64,000 bases of DNA. It comes from Deltaproteobacteria bacterium (GTDB taxonomy: Bacteria; Myxococcota_A; UBA9042; DTJE01). A program made the position numbers and the translations under genes. Location: the NCBI GenBank assembly GCA_029547805.1, contig JAKPOP010000017.1, positions 62,001-126,000 on the forward strand, in the 5' to 3' direction. Below, piece after piece: positions 27,956 to 37,700 of the stretch (position 1 is the stretch's first letter; every line of letters starts with the position of its first letter). The notes beneath the pieces were generated by a model that was not told the DNA's origin, did not search any database, and worked only from the letters and a program-made list of their open reading frames with translations.

Positions 27956-30045
27956 GGCGACTCCGTTCCCCAGGCCGGAAGGGTTCCCAGGGTCCCGTCG
28001 AGTCCCGCCAGCACCGCCCCGCCTGCCGGCAGGCCCACCAACGCACGAAACACCCTCCGGGTGCCGCTCTCCAGTACCTTCCAGGATCCGTCGGAACCCC
28101 GCCGGATCAGCGTCCCGGCCCAGCCGGCCGCAACCGGAATCCCGTCGTTCTCCCCCAGGGCGTACAGGAAGGTCCCGGGGTCCTCGAACACCCGCAGACA
28201 CCGGGACGGGTCGCACTCGATCACCAGGCCGAAGTCCCCCGCCGCGATCACCCGGTCCGGAGACAGCGGCCACAGGGCCCGGATCGTGGAGAAGGTGCCC
28301 GTGGGAACCACCCGGGCCCCCTCCCCCGCATCGACCTCCAGGCGCCCGTCCCCCCCCGCGACCCAGACCTGGCTGCCGACCTCGGCAACAGCCCACAGGG
28401 GCACCGGACGGGTTCCCCGCACCTCGGCCCCGGCCTCGGTCCAGCGCCAGAGGGTTCCTCCGTCGTCGGTGATCCAGGCCCCGGCATCCCCGGCTGCGAC
28501 TCCGGTCAGGTTCGCCTGCCCCACGCGCTCCAGGGCCTCCACCCGCCCTCCGTCGACCCGGATCAGGGCCCCCTGCTCCCCCACGGCCAGGGGCCAGGAC
28601 ACGGCCAGGAGGCTTCCGGGAACGGGGGCCCGCTGGGCCCAGGGCTGCTCCCCAAGCCGCCACCGCAACACCAGTCCCTGCTCCCCGACGGCGACCACCT
28701 CCCCGTCGGGTCCGGTCCCGGCACCGTAGAGCGATGTGGCAACCCCGAGGACCCGGTCCTTCCAGACCCCGTCCGTGCGATCCAGTCCCCGGGAGTCCAG
28801 ACCCGCTGCGGTCCAGGCCCAGGTGCCACCCTCCTGCCTCCGGGTCACCACCGCCCGGATCGCCAGGCGCACCCCGTCCGGCCCTGCCACCGTCTCCCGA
28901 CTCCAGCGCTTCCCGTCATAGTGGAACAGGGCCCCCCCGTCGCCGGCCGCCAGGATGTCGTCCGAGGCGGTTCCCCCGACTGCGTAGAGGTCCCGGGGCG
29001 GGTCCTCGGTCTCGTTGGTGAGGTCCAGTTTCCAGGAGACCCCATCGTGCCGGACCACCACTCCCCGGTCCCCCACCGCCACCATCCGCCCGTCTGCGGC
29101 CCGAAAGAGGGCCCGGAGCGTCACCGAGGACAGGCCGATGGTGGTCCGTTCCCAGGCGACGGTGCCCCGGGTCAGCAGCGTCCCGTAGCGGCCGACGGCC
29201 CGGACGCCCCCCTCCTGGGACGCCAGGACCCCGAAGAGGTCGTAGGTGATCCCGGTGGGGTCCTGTTGCACCTGCCCACCGGTTCCATGCAGCACCAGGC
29301 CGCCATTGCCCACTGCCCAGAACTCGTCCCCGGAGACCGCCGAGACGCCATTGAGCGGGATGCCGTCTCCCTCCCGCAGCAGGGACCAGCCCCCCCCGTC
29401 AGTCCAGCGATGAACGGCTCCCCGGGCGTCGACCGCAAAGACCGTTCCCTCCGAGACGGAGATCCCGGTCAAATCGCCGGCGCCGGGGGGGCCCGGAAAG
29501 GGCCAGAAGTCGTCACGATCGCTCCGGAATACCAGGCCGCCGCGACCGGCCAGCCAGGCCCGCCCGTCGGCGGCCGAGGCCCCCGCCAGGACCTCGCCCA
29601 GGCCGTCCAGGGCCACCAGACGCACCGCTCCCCCCGGGTCCTCGGGCAGGTCCCCGCCGACATCGGCCGGCGTCGGGTCGTCCGGGACCTCCCGGGGCCC
29701 GTCCCCGGGCCCGGAGTCCTCTCCAGCCGGATCCCCCGAGAGGCCGTCCGGAGGGGCCTCATCGGAGGTCTCCGGGACCTGGGAGTCCCGATCCCCGACG
29801 TCCTCCCGGACCCACACGTCCCCCCGGTCCCCGGCGTCCCGGACGTCCTCCGGGACCCCAGACCCGGTGCACGCGACTCCCAGGAACAGGCAGGCCGCCA
29901 GTGCCGGGAGGCCTCTGAAGGAGGGGAAGGGTTCCGCCCCTGCGGGCACGCGACGATTCGACCGTGGCGACGACGCCCCTTCCCCTCCCGGAACGGGACG
30001 TGCGCCATGGGGCACTCGTCCGATGCCGCTCCCCTCCCCCCTCAC
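27952..30045 (-). CDS. Beta-propeller lipoprotein with Asp/Pro-rich stalk
   Basis: This is a protein of about 697 residues. A hydrophobic segment ends FLGVACTGS, and an acidic stalk of about 70 residues rich in D, P, G and E follows. The rest is a chain of WD40/BNR/Ycf48-like blades with recurring AVGxGGxxL and W-plus-hydrophobic cores (VGNGGLVLHGTGG, AAGDGGALFHYDGKRW, AVGEQGLVLRW). No catalytic residues are apparent. The start is uncertain: GTG 30045 has GGAGGG upstream but leaves ~50 residues before the signal; GTG 29949 gives a shorter N-terminus without a ribosome site. It is ATGA-coupled to the next exported protein. Confidence 0.78.
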   Translation of the reverse strand: MRGEGSGIGRVPHGARPVPGGEGASSPRSNRRVPAGAEPFPSFRGLPALAACLFLGVACTGSGVPEDVRDAGDRGDVWVREDVGDRDSQVPETSDEAPPDGLSGDPAGEDSGPGDGPREVPDDPTPADVGGDLPEDPGGAVRLVALDGLGEVLAGASAADGRAWLAGRGGLVFRSDRDDFWPFPGPPGAGDLTGISVSEGTVFAVDARGAVHRWTDGGGWSLLREGDGIPLNGVSAVSGDEFWAVGNGGLVLHGTGGQVQQDPTGITYDLFGVLASQEGGVRAVGRYGTLLTRGTVAWERTTIGLSSVTLRALFRAADGRMVAVGDRGVVVRHDGVSWKLDLTNETEDPPRDLYAVGGTASDDILAAGDGGALFHYDGKRWSRETVAGPDGVRLAIRAVVTRRQEGGTWAWTAAGLDSRGLDRTDGVWKDRVLGVATSLYGAGTGPDGEVVAVGEQGLVLRWRLGEQPWAQRAPVPGSLLAVSWPLAVGEQGALIRVDGGRVEALERVGQANLTGVAAGDAGAWITDDGGTLWRWTEAGAEVRGTRPVPLWAVAEVGSQVWVAGGDGRLEVDAGEGARVVPTGTFSTIRALWPLSPDRVIAAGDFGLVIECDPSRCLRVFEDPGTFLYALGENDGIPVAAGWAGTLIRRGSDGSWKVLESGTRRVFRALVGLPAGGAVLAGLDGTLGTLPAWGTESP

Positions 30046-30149
30046 GGACCGGCCCTCCCTGGTGGGTCCGGACGATTGTAGGACCCGTTCTTCCCTCCGT
30101 CCATCGGACCGATCGTCATCAAGGTCAGGCGCCGGGAGACGCGAGGTTC

Positions 30150-30158
30150 TGCTACAAT
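30150..30158 (+). promoter_or_regulatory. Extended -10 promoter of greA
   Basis: TGCTACAAT forms an extended -10 element (TGnTACAAT) about 22 bases before the greA start, with no good -35. The same nine bases occur on the minus strand before mlaE. Confidence 0.5.
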
Positions 30159-30180
30159 CGCGCGTCTCTGGGGGGTGACC

Positions 30181-30666
30181 ATGAGCGAGATGGACCGCAT
30201 CCCATTGACTCCGGAAGGCTACGATCGCCTGACGGAGGAACTGAAGCGTTTCAAGGAGGAGCGTCCTCGGGTGATTCAGGCCATCGGGGAGGCCCGGGCG
30301 CACGGGGACCTGTCGGAAAACGCGGAGTACCACGCGGCCCGGGAGCGCCAGGGAATCGTGGAGGCCCACATCCGCAAACTGGAGGACATCCTCTCCAGGG
30401 CCCAGGTGATCGACTACCGGCAGACCCGGGACCCCCGGGTCCGTTTCGGGGCCCGGGTGACCCTCTACGACCAGGACCGGGACGAGACGACGGAATACCA
30501 GCTGGTCGGGGACCCCGAGGCCGACATCCGGGAGCGGCGCATCTCGATCCTGGCGCCCCTGGGCCGGGCGCTGCTGGGGAAGGAGGCGGGGGACGAGGTG
30601 GTCTTCCAGGCCCCCGGGGGCACCCGTCGCTACGAGGTGATGGAGGTGCGCTACGGGGACGAGTGA
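30181..30666 (+). CDS. greA: Transcription elongation factor GreA
   Basis: This 161-residue factor rescues backtracked RNA polymerase by stimulating transcript cleavage. The N-terminal coiled coil carries LTPEGYDRLTEELKRFKEER and the acidic tip in GDLSENAEYHAARERQG. The C-terminal FKBP-like domain contains TEYQLVGDPEADIRERRISI and GKEAGDEVVFQAPGG. Length and motif order are canonical. It starts at ATG 30181, after GGGGG. It heads a plus-strand run through tsaE and the rdgC-like genes. Confidence 0.95.
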   Translation: MSEMDRIPLTPEGYDRLTEELKRFKEERPRVIQAIGEARAHGDLSENAEYHAARERQGIVEAHIRKLEDILSRAQVIDYRQTRDPRVRFGARVTLYDQDRDETTEYQLVGDPEADIRERRISILAPLGRALLGKEAGDEVVFQAPGGTRRYEVMEVRYGDE

Positions 30667-30763
30667 CGATTCCGCCAGGCGCCGGGTCCTCCGGACGAGG
30701 TCCGCGATCGAAACGGAAACCGCAGGGGCCGAACTGGCCACCCGCCTGCGGCCAGGGGACCTG

Positions 30764-31114
30764 GTGGGCATCGAGGGAGACCTGGGAAGCGGAAAGACGG
30801 TCTTCGCCCGGGGGGTTGTCCAGGGACTCGGCGGGGACCCGGGTCAGGTGCACTCCCCGACCTTCACGCTGGTGAACGTCTACCAGACGCCCTCGGGCCC
30901 GGTCCATCACATCGACCTCTACCGCCTCCGGGGGGTCTCGGACCTGGAGGGGATCGGGTTCTGGGAACTGGCCCGGGGCGACGGCATCACGCTGGTCGAG
31001 TGGATCGACCGCATCCCGGAGGCGTTCGAGGAGGAGACCTGGCACGTCGTGCTGGCCCTGGTCCCGGGCCAGGACGACCACCGCCGGGTCGAGTGGAGTT
31101 CCAGACTCCCCTGA
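30764..31114 (+). CDS. tsaE: TsaE, tRNA t6A biosynthesis ATPase
   Basis: This small P-loop ATPase supports TsaB-TsaD in making N6-threonylcarbamoyladenosine at A37 of ANN-decoding tRNAs. IEGDLGSGKTVFARGV is Walker A; HSPTFTLVNVY, HIDLYRLRG and TLVEWIDR match the family. The first usable start is GTG 30764, but that codon sits in the strand leading into the P-loop. In the same frame, upstream codons from about 30686 read like the usual TsaE N-terminus (AIETETAGAELATRLRPGDL), yet contain no ATG, GTG or TTG. The true start may be non-canonical (ATC 30707 after GAGG, or a CTG), giving about 135 residues. See findings. Confidence 0.88.
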   Translation: MGIEGDLGSGKTVFARGVVQGLGGDPGQVHSPTFTLVNVYQTPSGPVHHIDLYRLRGVSDLEGIGFWELARGDGITLVEWIDRIPEAFEEETWHVVLALVPGQDDHRRVEWSSRLP

Positions 31115-31123
31115 GGAGGCAGC

Positions 31124-31774
31124 ATGGGGTTCCTGCAGCGCACGGTGTCGTTCTTCACCTGGGAGGTCCTCGACGGTCCCCTGCCGGACCATCGCCAGGA
31201 CCTGCTGGATTCCCTGGTCCGGGGCCGCATCGGCCCCATCGACGTGGACCTGGGCCGGGACCAGGCGGCGGGGTTCGCCCGGTTCGAGGACCCCCTGGAC
31301 ACGGAGTTCACCGAGGCGACCGTCTTCTTCGACCCGCTGGTGGCCTTTTCCTTCCGGATGGACCGACTCTCGGTGCCCCCCTCCACCTATCGGCTCCATC
31401 TCCGCCGCCGCATCGCCGAGACCCTGGCCAGCGGGCAGAAGTCCCGGCTCCGCAAGGAGGAACGGGAGGAACTGGCGGAACGGGTCCGGATGGAACTCCT
31501 CCGGCGATGCCTGCCGGCCATCACGGCCCACGAGGTGGTCTGGGACGTCCCGAAACGGCGCATTCGACTCTTCACCACCGCGGCCAGGGTCCGAGAGGAA
31601 TTCGCGGACCGGGCCCGGAAGGACCTGGGGCTCACCATGCGGCCCCTGCACCTCCAGGGCGTGCTGGAGGGCGGCCTGACCCCCGAGGAATATGAACGGG
31701 TGTTGAGCCTGCTTCCATCGCGCTTCGGGGGGGCCCTCTGGTTCGAGCCCGCCAGCGAGGAGGAATCGCGATGA
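31124..31774 (+). CDS. RdgC-like protein
   Basis: This 216-residue protein resembles the recombination-associated protein RdgC. It opens MGFLQRTVSFFTWEV, and the central LPAITAHEVVWDVPKRRIRL leads into FTTAARVREEFADRARKDLG, the RdgC-like pattern of a beta strand then a helix. It is shorter than E. coli RdgC (303 residues). RdgC binds DNA as a ring and modulates RecA-dependent recombination; whether this shorter form does so is unknown. It is followed by a small gene with a four-base overlap, so the two probably act together. Confidence 0.6.
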   Translation: MGFLQRTVSFFTWEVLDGPLPDHRQDLLDSLVRGRIGPIDVDLGRDQAAGFARFEDPLDTEFTEATVFFDPLVAFSFRMDRLSVPPSTYRLHLRRRIAETLASGQKSRLRKEEREELAERVRMELLRRCLPAITAHEVVWDVPKRRIRLFTTAARVREEFADRARKDLGLTMRPLHLQGVLEGGLTPEEYERVLSLLPSRFGGALWFEPASEEESR

Positions 31775-32322
31775 CCGAGATCCATCGATCCGAGCACGCC
31801 CGGCGGACCGAGTTCCTGGGACGGGAGTTCCTGACCTGGATGATGGCGCGATCGGCCCGAGACCGGGAGTCCTTCACGCTTCCCTCGGGGGAGACCTTCG
31901 ACGTCGTCTTCGAGCGGGTCGTGACCCTGGACGGCCAGAATCCCGCGAAGGACCGGTCCGTGCTGAAGGTGGACGAGCCGACGGAGAGCGAGGAGGTCCG
32001 CCTGTCCCTGCGCCTGGGAAAACAGGTCAGCGTGGCCCGGGTCAACCTGATCCACGAGGGGCGGGAGTTCCACCTGACGATCCATGGTGCGGACCTGGGC
32101 CTCCGAGGAATCCGGCTTCCGGACACGGAGGGCGACGACCCCGATGCGGCGATGTCGTTCCGGATGGACCTCTGCGATCAGGTGGAGGCGCTGGTCCAGG
32201 GCCTGTTTCTGTCGTTCGTCCGGATCCGCCTGGACCCGGAGGCCTGGGAACGGGAACTGGCGTCCATCGGCCGCTGGGTGGACAACCTTCCCGAGACGGA
32301 CGCCGGGGACGAAGAGGCCTGA
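31771..32322 (+). CDS. Unknown partner of the RdgC-like protein
   Basis: This is a 183-residue soluble, acidic protein whose ATG overlaps the RdgC-like stop (ATGA). Readable blocks are FLGREFLTWMMARSARDRES, FDVVFERVVTLDG and RIRLDPEAWERELASIG near the C-terminus. No signal peptide or known catalytic motif is present. Tight coupling suggests a complex with, or the missing part of, the shortened RdgC-like protein. I do not recognise its family. Confidence 0.65.
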   Translation: MTEIHRSEHARRTEFLGREFLTWMMARSARDRESFTLPSGETFDVVFERVVTLDGQNPAKDRSVLKVDEPTESEEVRLSLRLGKQVSVARVNLIHEGREFHLTIHGADLGLRGIRLPDTEGDDPDAAMSFRMDLCDQVEALVQGLFLSFVRIRLDPEAWERELASIGRWVDNLPETDAGDEEA

Positions 32323-32363
32323 CCGACTTCCCGGGGTCGAAGGGCATCGCCGGGAGGCCCGGC

Positions 32364-33368
32364 ATGGAGGGGACCGAGATGCGGCTGCCCCGAGGACAGT
32401 TGCCAGTGCCCTCGCTGCATCGCCTCGGCTGGCCCGACCGGCTTTCCGCTGCTCCCGAGGTGCTCCCGGGCCGCGTCGTCCTCCTCTTCCTCTGGGATTT
32501 CGCGCAGGTCGAATCCCTGCGCGTCCTGCCCTACCTCCGGGCCTGGCACGGACGTCATGCCTCCAATGGCCTGTCGGTCCTCGGGGTGCTGCTTCCACGC
32601 CTGGGCTTCGGGAGGGACCCCTTCTGGACCCGGAGGATCCTGGACCAGATGGGGCTGCCGTTCCCCGTCGCGGTGGACCGGGACCTGGACCTCTGGGAGG
32701 CCCTGGGAACGCCCCCGATCCCCTCGGCCTACCTGGTGGATCGCACGGGCTTCCTGGCAGACTGCCTGGTGGAGCGGGGCCCCTGGCCTCCCTTCGAGCA
32801 GTCCATCCAGGCCCTGTTGCGTGAAGGACACGGACCTCTGGTCTTCCCGCCGGTCATCGAGCCCCTGCGACCCGAGGACCAGACGGGATTCGTCCCCCAG
32901 GTGATCACCCCGCCGGTGCCATTCGGCTACCTCCAGGGACGCCTGGGCAACCCGGAGGGCTTCTCGCCGGATCAGGTGGTCCAGTACCCGGCCGGGGAAC
33001 CGGAACACCGGGGATCGGCGTGGATGGAGGGAGCCTTCCGGAACCTCCCGGACGCCCAGGAGCATGCCGAGGGAGAATCGGCCCTGGTCCGGATCGACTA
33101 CGAGGCGCGGGTCGTCTGGCTCGTGGCCTCCCCGGCCCGGGCGGGACGGGTCGGTCGGGTCCAGGTGCGACAGGACGGCGTCGCCCTGGCCCGGGAACTC
33201 CGGGGAGACGACCTCCCCACTTCCGGCGAGGAGGCCATCCTGGAAGTCCCTCTGCCGGGGGTCTTTCAGATCGTGCGCAACCCCGCAGTCGGTCCCCACC
33301 GGCTCGTGCTCCGGAGCCTGACCCCCGGGCTTCGCTTCCACCGGTTGGAGTTCACCGAACACCCGTAG
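32364..33368 (+). CDS. Thioredoxin-fold protein lacking CxxC, DipZ-like C-terminus
   Basis: This is a 334-residue protein. Residues 30-155 follow the AhpC/TlpA thioredoxin fold: RVVLLFLWDFAQVESLRVLP, then LSVLGVLLP, LPFPVAVDRDLDLWEALGT and IPSAYLVDRTGFL, including the cis-Pro. The redox CxxC is absent; the loop reads FAQVES. Residues 195-334 resemble the beta-sandwich after the thioredoxin domain in DipZ-type proteins (YLQG near 193, ALVRIDYEARVVWLVASP). There is no signal peptide. Binding or scaffolding rather than redox catalysis is inferred. It starts at ATG 32364 behind GGGAGG. Confidence 0.68.
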   Translation: MEGTEMRLPRGQLPVPSLHRLGWPDRLSAAPEVLPGRVVLLFLWDFAQVESLRVLPYLRAWHGRHASNGLSVLGVLLPRLGFGRDPFWTRRILDQMGLPFPVAVDRDLDLWEALGTPPIPSAYLVDRTGFLADCLVERGPWPPFEQSIQALLREGHGPLVFPPVIEPLRPEDQTGFVPQVITPPVPFGYLQGRLGNPEGFSPDQVVQYPAGEPEHRGSAWMEGAFRNLPDAQEHAEGESALVRIDYEARVVWLVASPARAGRVGRVQVRQDGVALARELRGDDLPTSGEEAILEVPLPGVFQIVRNPAVGPHRLVLRSLTPGLRFHRLEFTEHP

Positions 33369-33377
33369 GAACAGGGT

Positions 33378-34571
33378 TCAGGACTCGGGACGACGCAGGC
33401 GCTGCAGCGTGACCCAGGTCTGCAACGCGAAGCGCGCCAGATGGCCGGCCCGGAGAGGCCCCGGCCCCTGGGTGGCCATCAAGGCCGCGAAGGCCATCCG
33501 CGGGCGATCCGCCGGGAAGAATCCCACCATCCAGGTGTCGAAGAGTCCCGACCCGTCCCGGCTGGTGAGGGTCCCGGACTTCACCGCGACCGCCCCGCCC
33601 CCCGGCTGGGCCGCCAGCCCCGCAAAGAACCGCGCGCCGGTTCCCTCCGACGAGGTCGCCTTCATCATCCCCCGGAGTTCCCGGCAGAGGTCCTCCGGGA
33701 GGACCTGCCGATCCTCGACGGGCCTGCCGTTGCGCAGCACCCCGGAGGGCCAGCGCCCCCCCGAGGCGATCACCGCGGCCATCACCGCTCCGGCCAGCGG
33801 GGAGAGATTGCTCCGGACGAATCCCGCAGCCATCCGGGCCAGGTCCAGGCCCCCGGCCGGAAGGGACGCCGTCGGGCGGGTCTCCAGGCCCCCGACCCGC
33901 AGGACCTGGTTGAACCCCAGGGTCTCGGCCATCTCCAGGAGGTCCCGGGGCGCCAGGTGCCGCACCGCCAGTTTCCCGAAGACGGCATTGGTGCTGTGGG
34001 CGAAGGCTCCTCGCAGGGTCCGGCACGACCGGTCCCGACGGCTGTCCGTCAGGTGATCCGGGTCCAGGCGGGAGGACCCCCCGTGATAGCAGACCGAGGT
34101 GGATGACGAGACCTTCCCGGACCGGATCAGGGCGGCCGAGGTGACGATCTTGAAGACCGACGCGGCGGGGAAGTCCACGCGGACCGCCGGTCGGGGCTTC
34201 CCCGGCCCCCGGCCGGACCAGTCGCTCAGGGCGATCACCTCCCCCGTCTCGGGGTCCAGCGCCACGAAGGCCCCCGCCGCAGGTCGGACCTGCCGGAACC
34301 ACTGGTCCAGATGCCGGGTCCAGACGGCCTCGAGGGGCTGGGAGGGGTCGTCGGAAATCGTCACGACGGAGGACGGCGACCGACGAGGCGACGGCCGGGT
34401 GCCCGGTTTCGCCGACCGTCCCCCCGGGGAGGCGACCGGCCGCTTCCTGGCAACCCCCTGGGACCGCGTCCCCGCCGTGTTCCTCGGAGAAGGCGATGCC
34501 AGCCCCACCGGCTCCCCGACCACCAGCAGGGCCACGATTCCAGGCAACAGGCGGTTCACCCAGGGTGTCAT
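33378..34571 (-). CDS. Short penicillin-binding transpeptidase
   Basis: This is a 397-residue protein with an N-terminal hydrophobic signal or anchor (VNRLLPGIVALLVVGEPVG), a basic Pro/Ser linker, and a transpeptidase domain from about residue 95. The catalytic motifs are all present: SVFK (138-141), STN (193-195) and KSG (331-333). It lacks the pedestal/dimerisation domain of class B PBPs. A role in peptidoglycan cross-linking or in a regulatory or specialised wall process is inferred. D,D-carboxypeptidase or beta-lactamase-like activity is possible but less fitting. Its promoter has TAGAAT at 34611-34616. Confidence 0.82.
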   Translation of the reverse strand: MTPWVNRLLPGIVALLVVGEPVGLASPSPRNTAGTRSQGVARKRPVASPGGRSAKPGTRPSPRRSPSSVVTISDDPSQPLEAVWTRHLDQWFRQVRPAAGAFVALDPETGEVIALSDWSGRGPGKPRPAVRVDFPAASVFKIVTSAALIRSGKVSSSTSVCYHGGSSRLDPDHLTDSRRDRSCRTLRGAFAHSTNAVFGKLAVRHLAPRDLLEMAETLGFNQVLRVGGLETRPTASLPAGGLDLARMAAGFVRSNLSPLAGAVMAAVIASGGRWPSGVLRNGRPVEDRQVLPEDLCRELRGMMKATSSEGTGARFFAGLAAQPGGGAVAVKSGTLTSRDGSGLFDTWMVGFFPADRPRMAFAALMATQGPGPLRAGHLARFALQTWVTLQRLRRPES

Positions 34572-34610
34572 GTCTCGTCGTCCTCCCGGGGTCGAACCCC
34601 TCTCGGGGCC

Positions 34611-34640
34611 ATTCTAGTCCGAGGTGCCGAGGGTTCCCAA
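34611..34640 (-). promoter_or_regulatory. Candidate promoter of the short PBP gene
   Basis: On the minus strand, TTGGGA and TAGAAT are separated by 18 bases. The leader between this and the gene can form either CCCC-GAGA-GGGG or GGGG-TTCGA-CCCC, which share the same GGGG. Confidence 0.4.
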
Positions 34641-34747
34641 GCCCAGGAAGCCAGGACCTCCGGCCCCGGGTCGTGTCCCGGACCTCCCGCACCCCGGCCG
34701 CCCGGATCCCCCCGCCGGGTCCAGCCTCCCGGAAAGACGGAGGGTTG

Positions 34748-34763
34748 CCCGGGGAAACCCGGG
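34748..34763 (-). terminator. Stem-loop after the large lipoprotein gene
   Basis: CCCGGG-GAAA-CCCGGG forms a 6-bp stem with a GNRA loop, 15 bases beyond the lipoprotein stop on the minus strand. There is no T tract. Confidence 0.35.
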
Positions 34764-34777
34764 GGCGATCCTGGGGA

Positions 34778-37700
34778 TCACTGCACGGAGACGACGATGG
34801 TCTGGTAGGGGTCCCAGGGGGCGTCCCGGGGGTCCCCGAGCATCCCGTACTGGAACCGGTTCCCGCCGTCCACCGAGACCCGGAAGGCCACGAGATGGTT
34901 GCCCCTCTGGGACGGGGTGACCTGGGCCTGGTACTCGTACACCCCGAGCCGGGGACAGTCCTGGCAGTCGGGGTTGTAGGCCGCAGGCCACCAGGTCCAG
35001 CCGGGGTCCCGGAAGGGATCGGACTCCAGGAATCCCTTGGGCCCCAGTCCGATCTCGGCAACCAGGGACGCCGGGTCCGCCGGTTCGGCCCCGTTGGTCA
35101 CCCCCTCCGCCCAGACCCTCCCGTAGATCCGGGGTGTCGAGGCCCCGAGGGAGATCACGATGTCGCTGGTGGGCCGATCGATGCCGGCCAGGACCCCCGA
35201 GGCCAGGCCGATGACCCGGACCGCGTCCGGGAGGACGGCCTCCACGACCCCGTCCCAGGCCGAGACCGCCACGAATCCCACCACCGCCAAGGGGGGGGAG
35301 TCGAAGTCGATGCGCTGGCCATTGACGACCCGGAAGGCGCAGTCCACCCCGCCCATCCGGACCTTCCGAACCGTGTCGAAGGCATCTCCCACCAGCGCCA
35401 GGCTCCATCCCCCCGTGCCCGGGACCACCCCCGGAGAGACCTGGGTCACCGAGAAACGACACTGGAGATCCTGCCCATCGATGAAGCCGTCGCAGTCGTC
35501 ATCGATGCCGTTTGCGCAGCGGGCATCGCCTGCCGGTCCCTCCACGGCCTCGGGATTCCAGGGGTTCCGGCAGGCGTCGGCCTCCTCGTCGCAGAGGTCC
35601 AGCGTGCAGGCCGCGACGGGACCTGCATCCCGGCAGTCCCGAGGGGAAGAGGAGCCGCAACCCCCGGCCTGACACGTCTCCCCGACGGTGCAGAAGAGGC
35701 CGTCGTCGCAGGACCCGCCGTCGGGGATCGCCGCGATGCGGCAACGACGCAAGGTCGGGTCGCAGGACCGGACCTCGCAGGCCGTCAGGGTCTCCTCAGG
35801 CCAGCGACCGGCGCAATCGAGGTCCGTCGCACAGAGGGGAACGTCGGAGTTTGGCCCCCGGGGAGTCCCCAGATTCATTCGCTGCCTCGGGTCCCCGTCA
35901 AACCCGTCGGCCACCTGCGCCGACTGCCAGTCTCCGTCCTGAAGCCCCGTCCCCGGCGTCGATCGCCGCTCCATGGTCCGCTCAGGCTGCAGCAGCAAGG
36001 GATTGCCGTCCACGCCCGCCGTCCCGGTGAACCGGGCCTGATCGACCACGAGGCCCCCCGGGGCCACGAGTTGCCAGGTCTTCGGGGGCGTGTTGGGAAT
36101 CGACAGGCCCCGGAGAGGCGAGTCCCCGGGTACCACCGCGATGTCGGGATTCACGTCCAACGCCGATCGGCTCGCCTCGTACTGGGAGATCAGGAAGAAG
36201 CCCCCGGGCTCGATCACCGTGGACCGGATGACCTGGCCCACATCCCCCAGCACCAGGTCCCCCGAGGGATACCGGATCCCCGTGATCTTCCAGTCCCGCA
36301 TCTCGAACGGCGCCGGGGTCATGTTGCGCAGCTCGACCCACTCGTCGGTGATGTCGTCGCTGGACCCCATCCAGCAGACCTCGTTGATCACCACGGCGCC
36401 GACCCTCGGTACCCCCATCACGGTGAACGGCAGGGCTCCGGCGGGGTCATAGGTGCCCCGGTCCGGCACCGTGTCCCGGTAGATCCACGACTGGCCCCCG
36501 TCGAGGCTGAACCGCACGGCCAGGTCGAAATAGCCCCCCACCTGGGGAACCGTGTAGGACGAGAACCGCAGCGCCCCGTCCCCCGTCGGCGTCCCCTGGG
36601 CGGGGCCGAACCAGCGCCAGCCGGTGGAGGCCCAGGGCAGGCTCCCCCGGGGACCGTAACCGAACCGACCGATCACGATCGACGGGTCCGGGGAGGGGCC
36701 GTCGGTGACCCCGGGAATGCGCACCGTGGCCTCCAGCGTGGGGGTGCTCTCCCCCTCCCGGATGACGATGGGCTCCGTCGGAGCGGTGAGGGCCCCGACC
36801 ACCGAGGGGTCCTCGACCTTCGTCACGTATCGGAAGGCGTTTCGCAACGTGAAGGAAAACCTCGCCGACTGGATCGACACGTCCACCAGTCCGGGCCCAT
36901 GGGGCGGCATCGTGACCTGGAGGGCCATCGAGGACTTCACCAGGAACGGCACCGGCGTCCCATCCACCCGGGTACCGGTGACCTGGTCCAGGGACTGGCC
37001 GACCCAGGTGGTGTCGAACCCGCCCACGTCCGGGCCATCGGAGGGATCCACGGCGCTGAGCCCGAACCGGCAGTCGGGGTCCAGGAAGTCCTTGAGCCCG
37101 TCGCAGTCGTCGTCCAGGCCGTTGAGGCACCGGGGGTCGTCGGCGGGTCCCTCGCTGGCCTCGGGCCGCCAGGCATGGACGCAGCCTCCCGCCTGGGAGT
37201 CGCAGGAATCGGCGGTGCAGGCGTTGCCGTCGTTGCAGTCCGGGGCGCCCCCCGGAAGGCACCCCTCGTAGCGGTCACAGACCTCGACCCCGTTGCAGGG
37301 GTCCCCGTCGTCGCAGGGGGCCGGAGGTCCACCCCGACAGGTGCCCTGGTTGCACCGGTCTTCCACCGTGCAGGGGTCCCCGTCCTCGCAGGAGTCCTGG
37401 TTGTCCACATGGGTGCAGCCCAGGCCCGGGTCGCATCGATCCGTGGTGCAGAGATTGCCGTCCTCGCAGTCCCGGAGGTCCCTGGCCACGCACTCCCCCT
37501 GCGTGCACTCGGCCCGGGTCACGCAGGGGTCCGGCAGCGTGCAGGGCTGTCCCTCGGGCTCGGGAGTCATCACGCAGAGTCCCAGGCCCGGGTCGCAGCG
37601 GTTGACCCGACAGGCGGTGTCCTCGGCCGGGGAGCACCGGACGACCGACGCCAGGTCCAGCACGCAGACGAACGGAAATTGCCGTCGGTCGCAGACCAGC

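Noticed and set aside
34588-34600. T-arm-like GGGGTCGAACCCC that could suggest a tRNA
   Set aside because: No anticodon stem, D-arm or acceptor stem can be built around it, and it lies in the leader of the short PBP gene.
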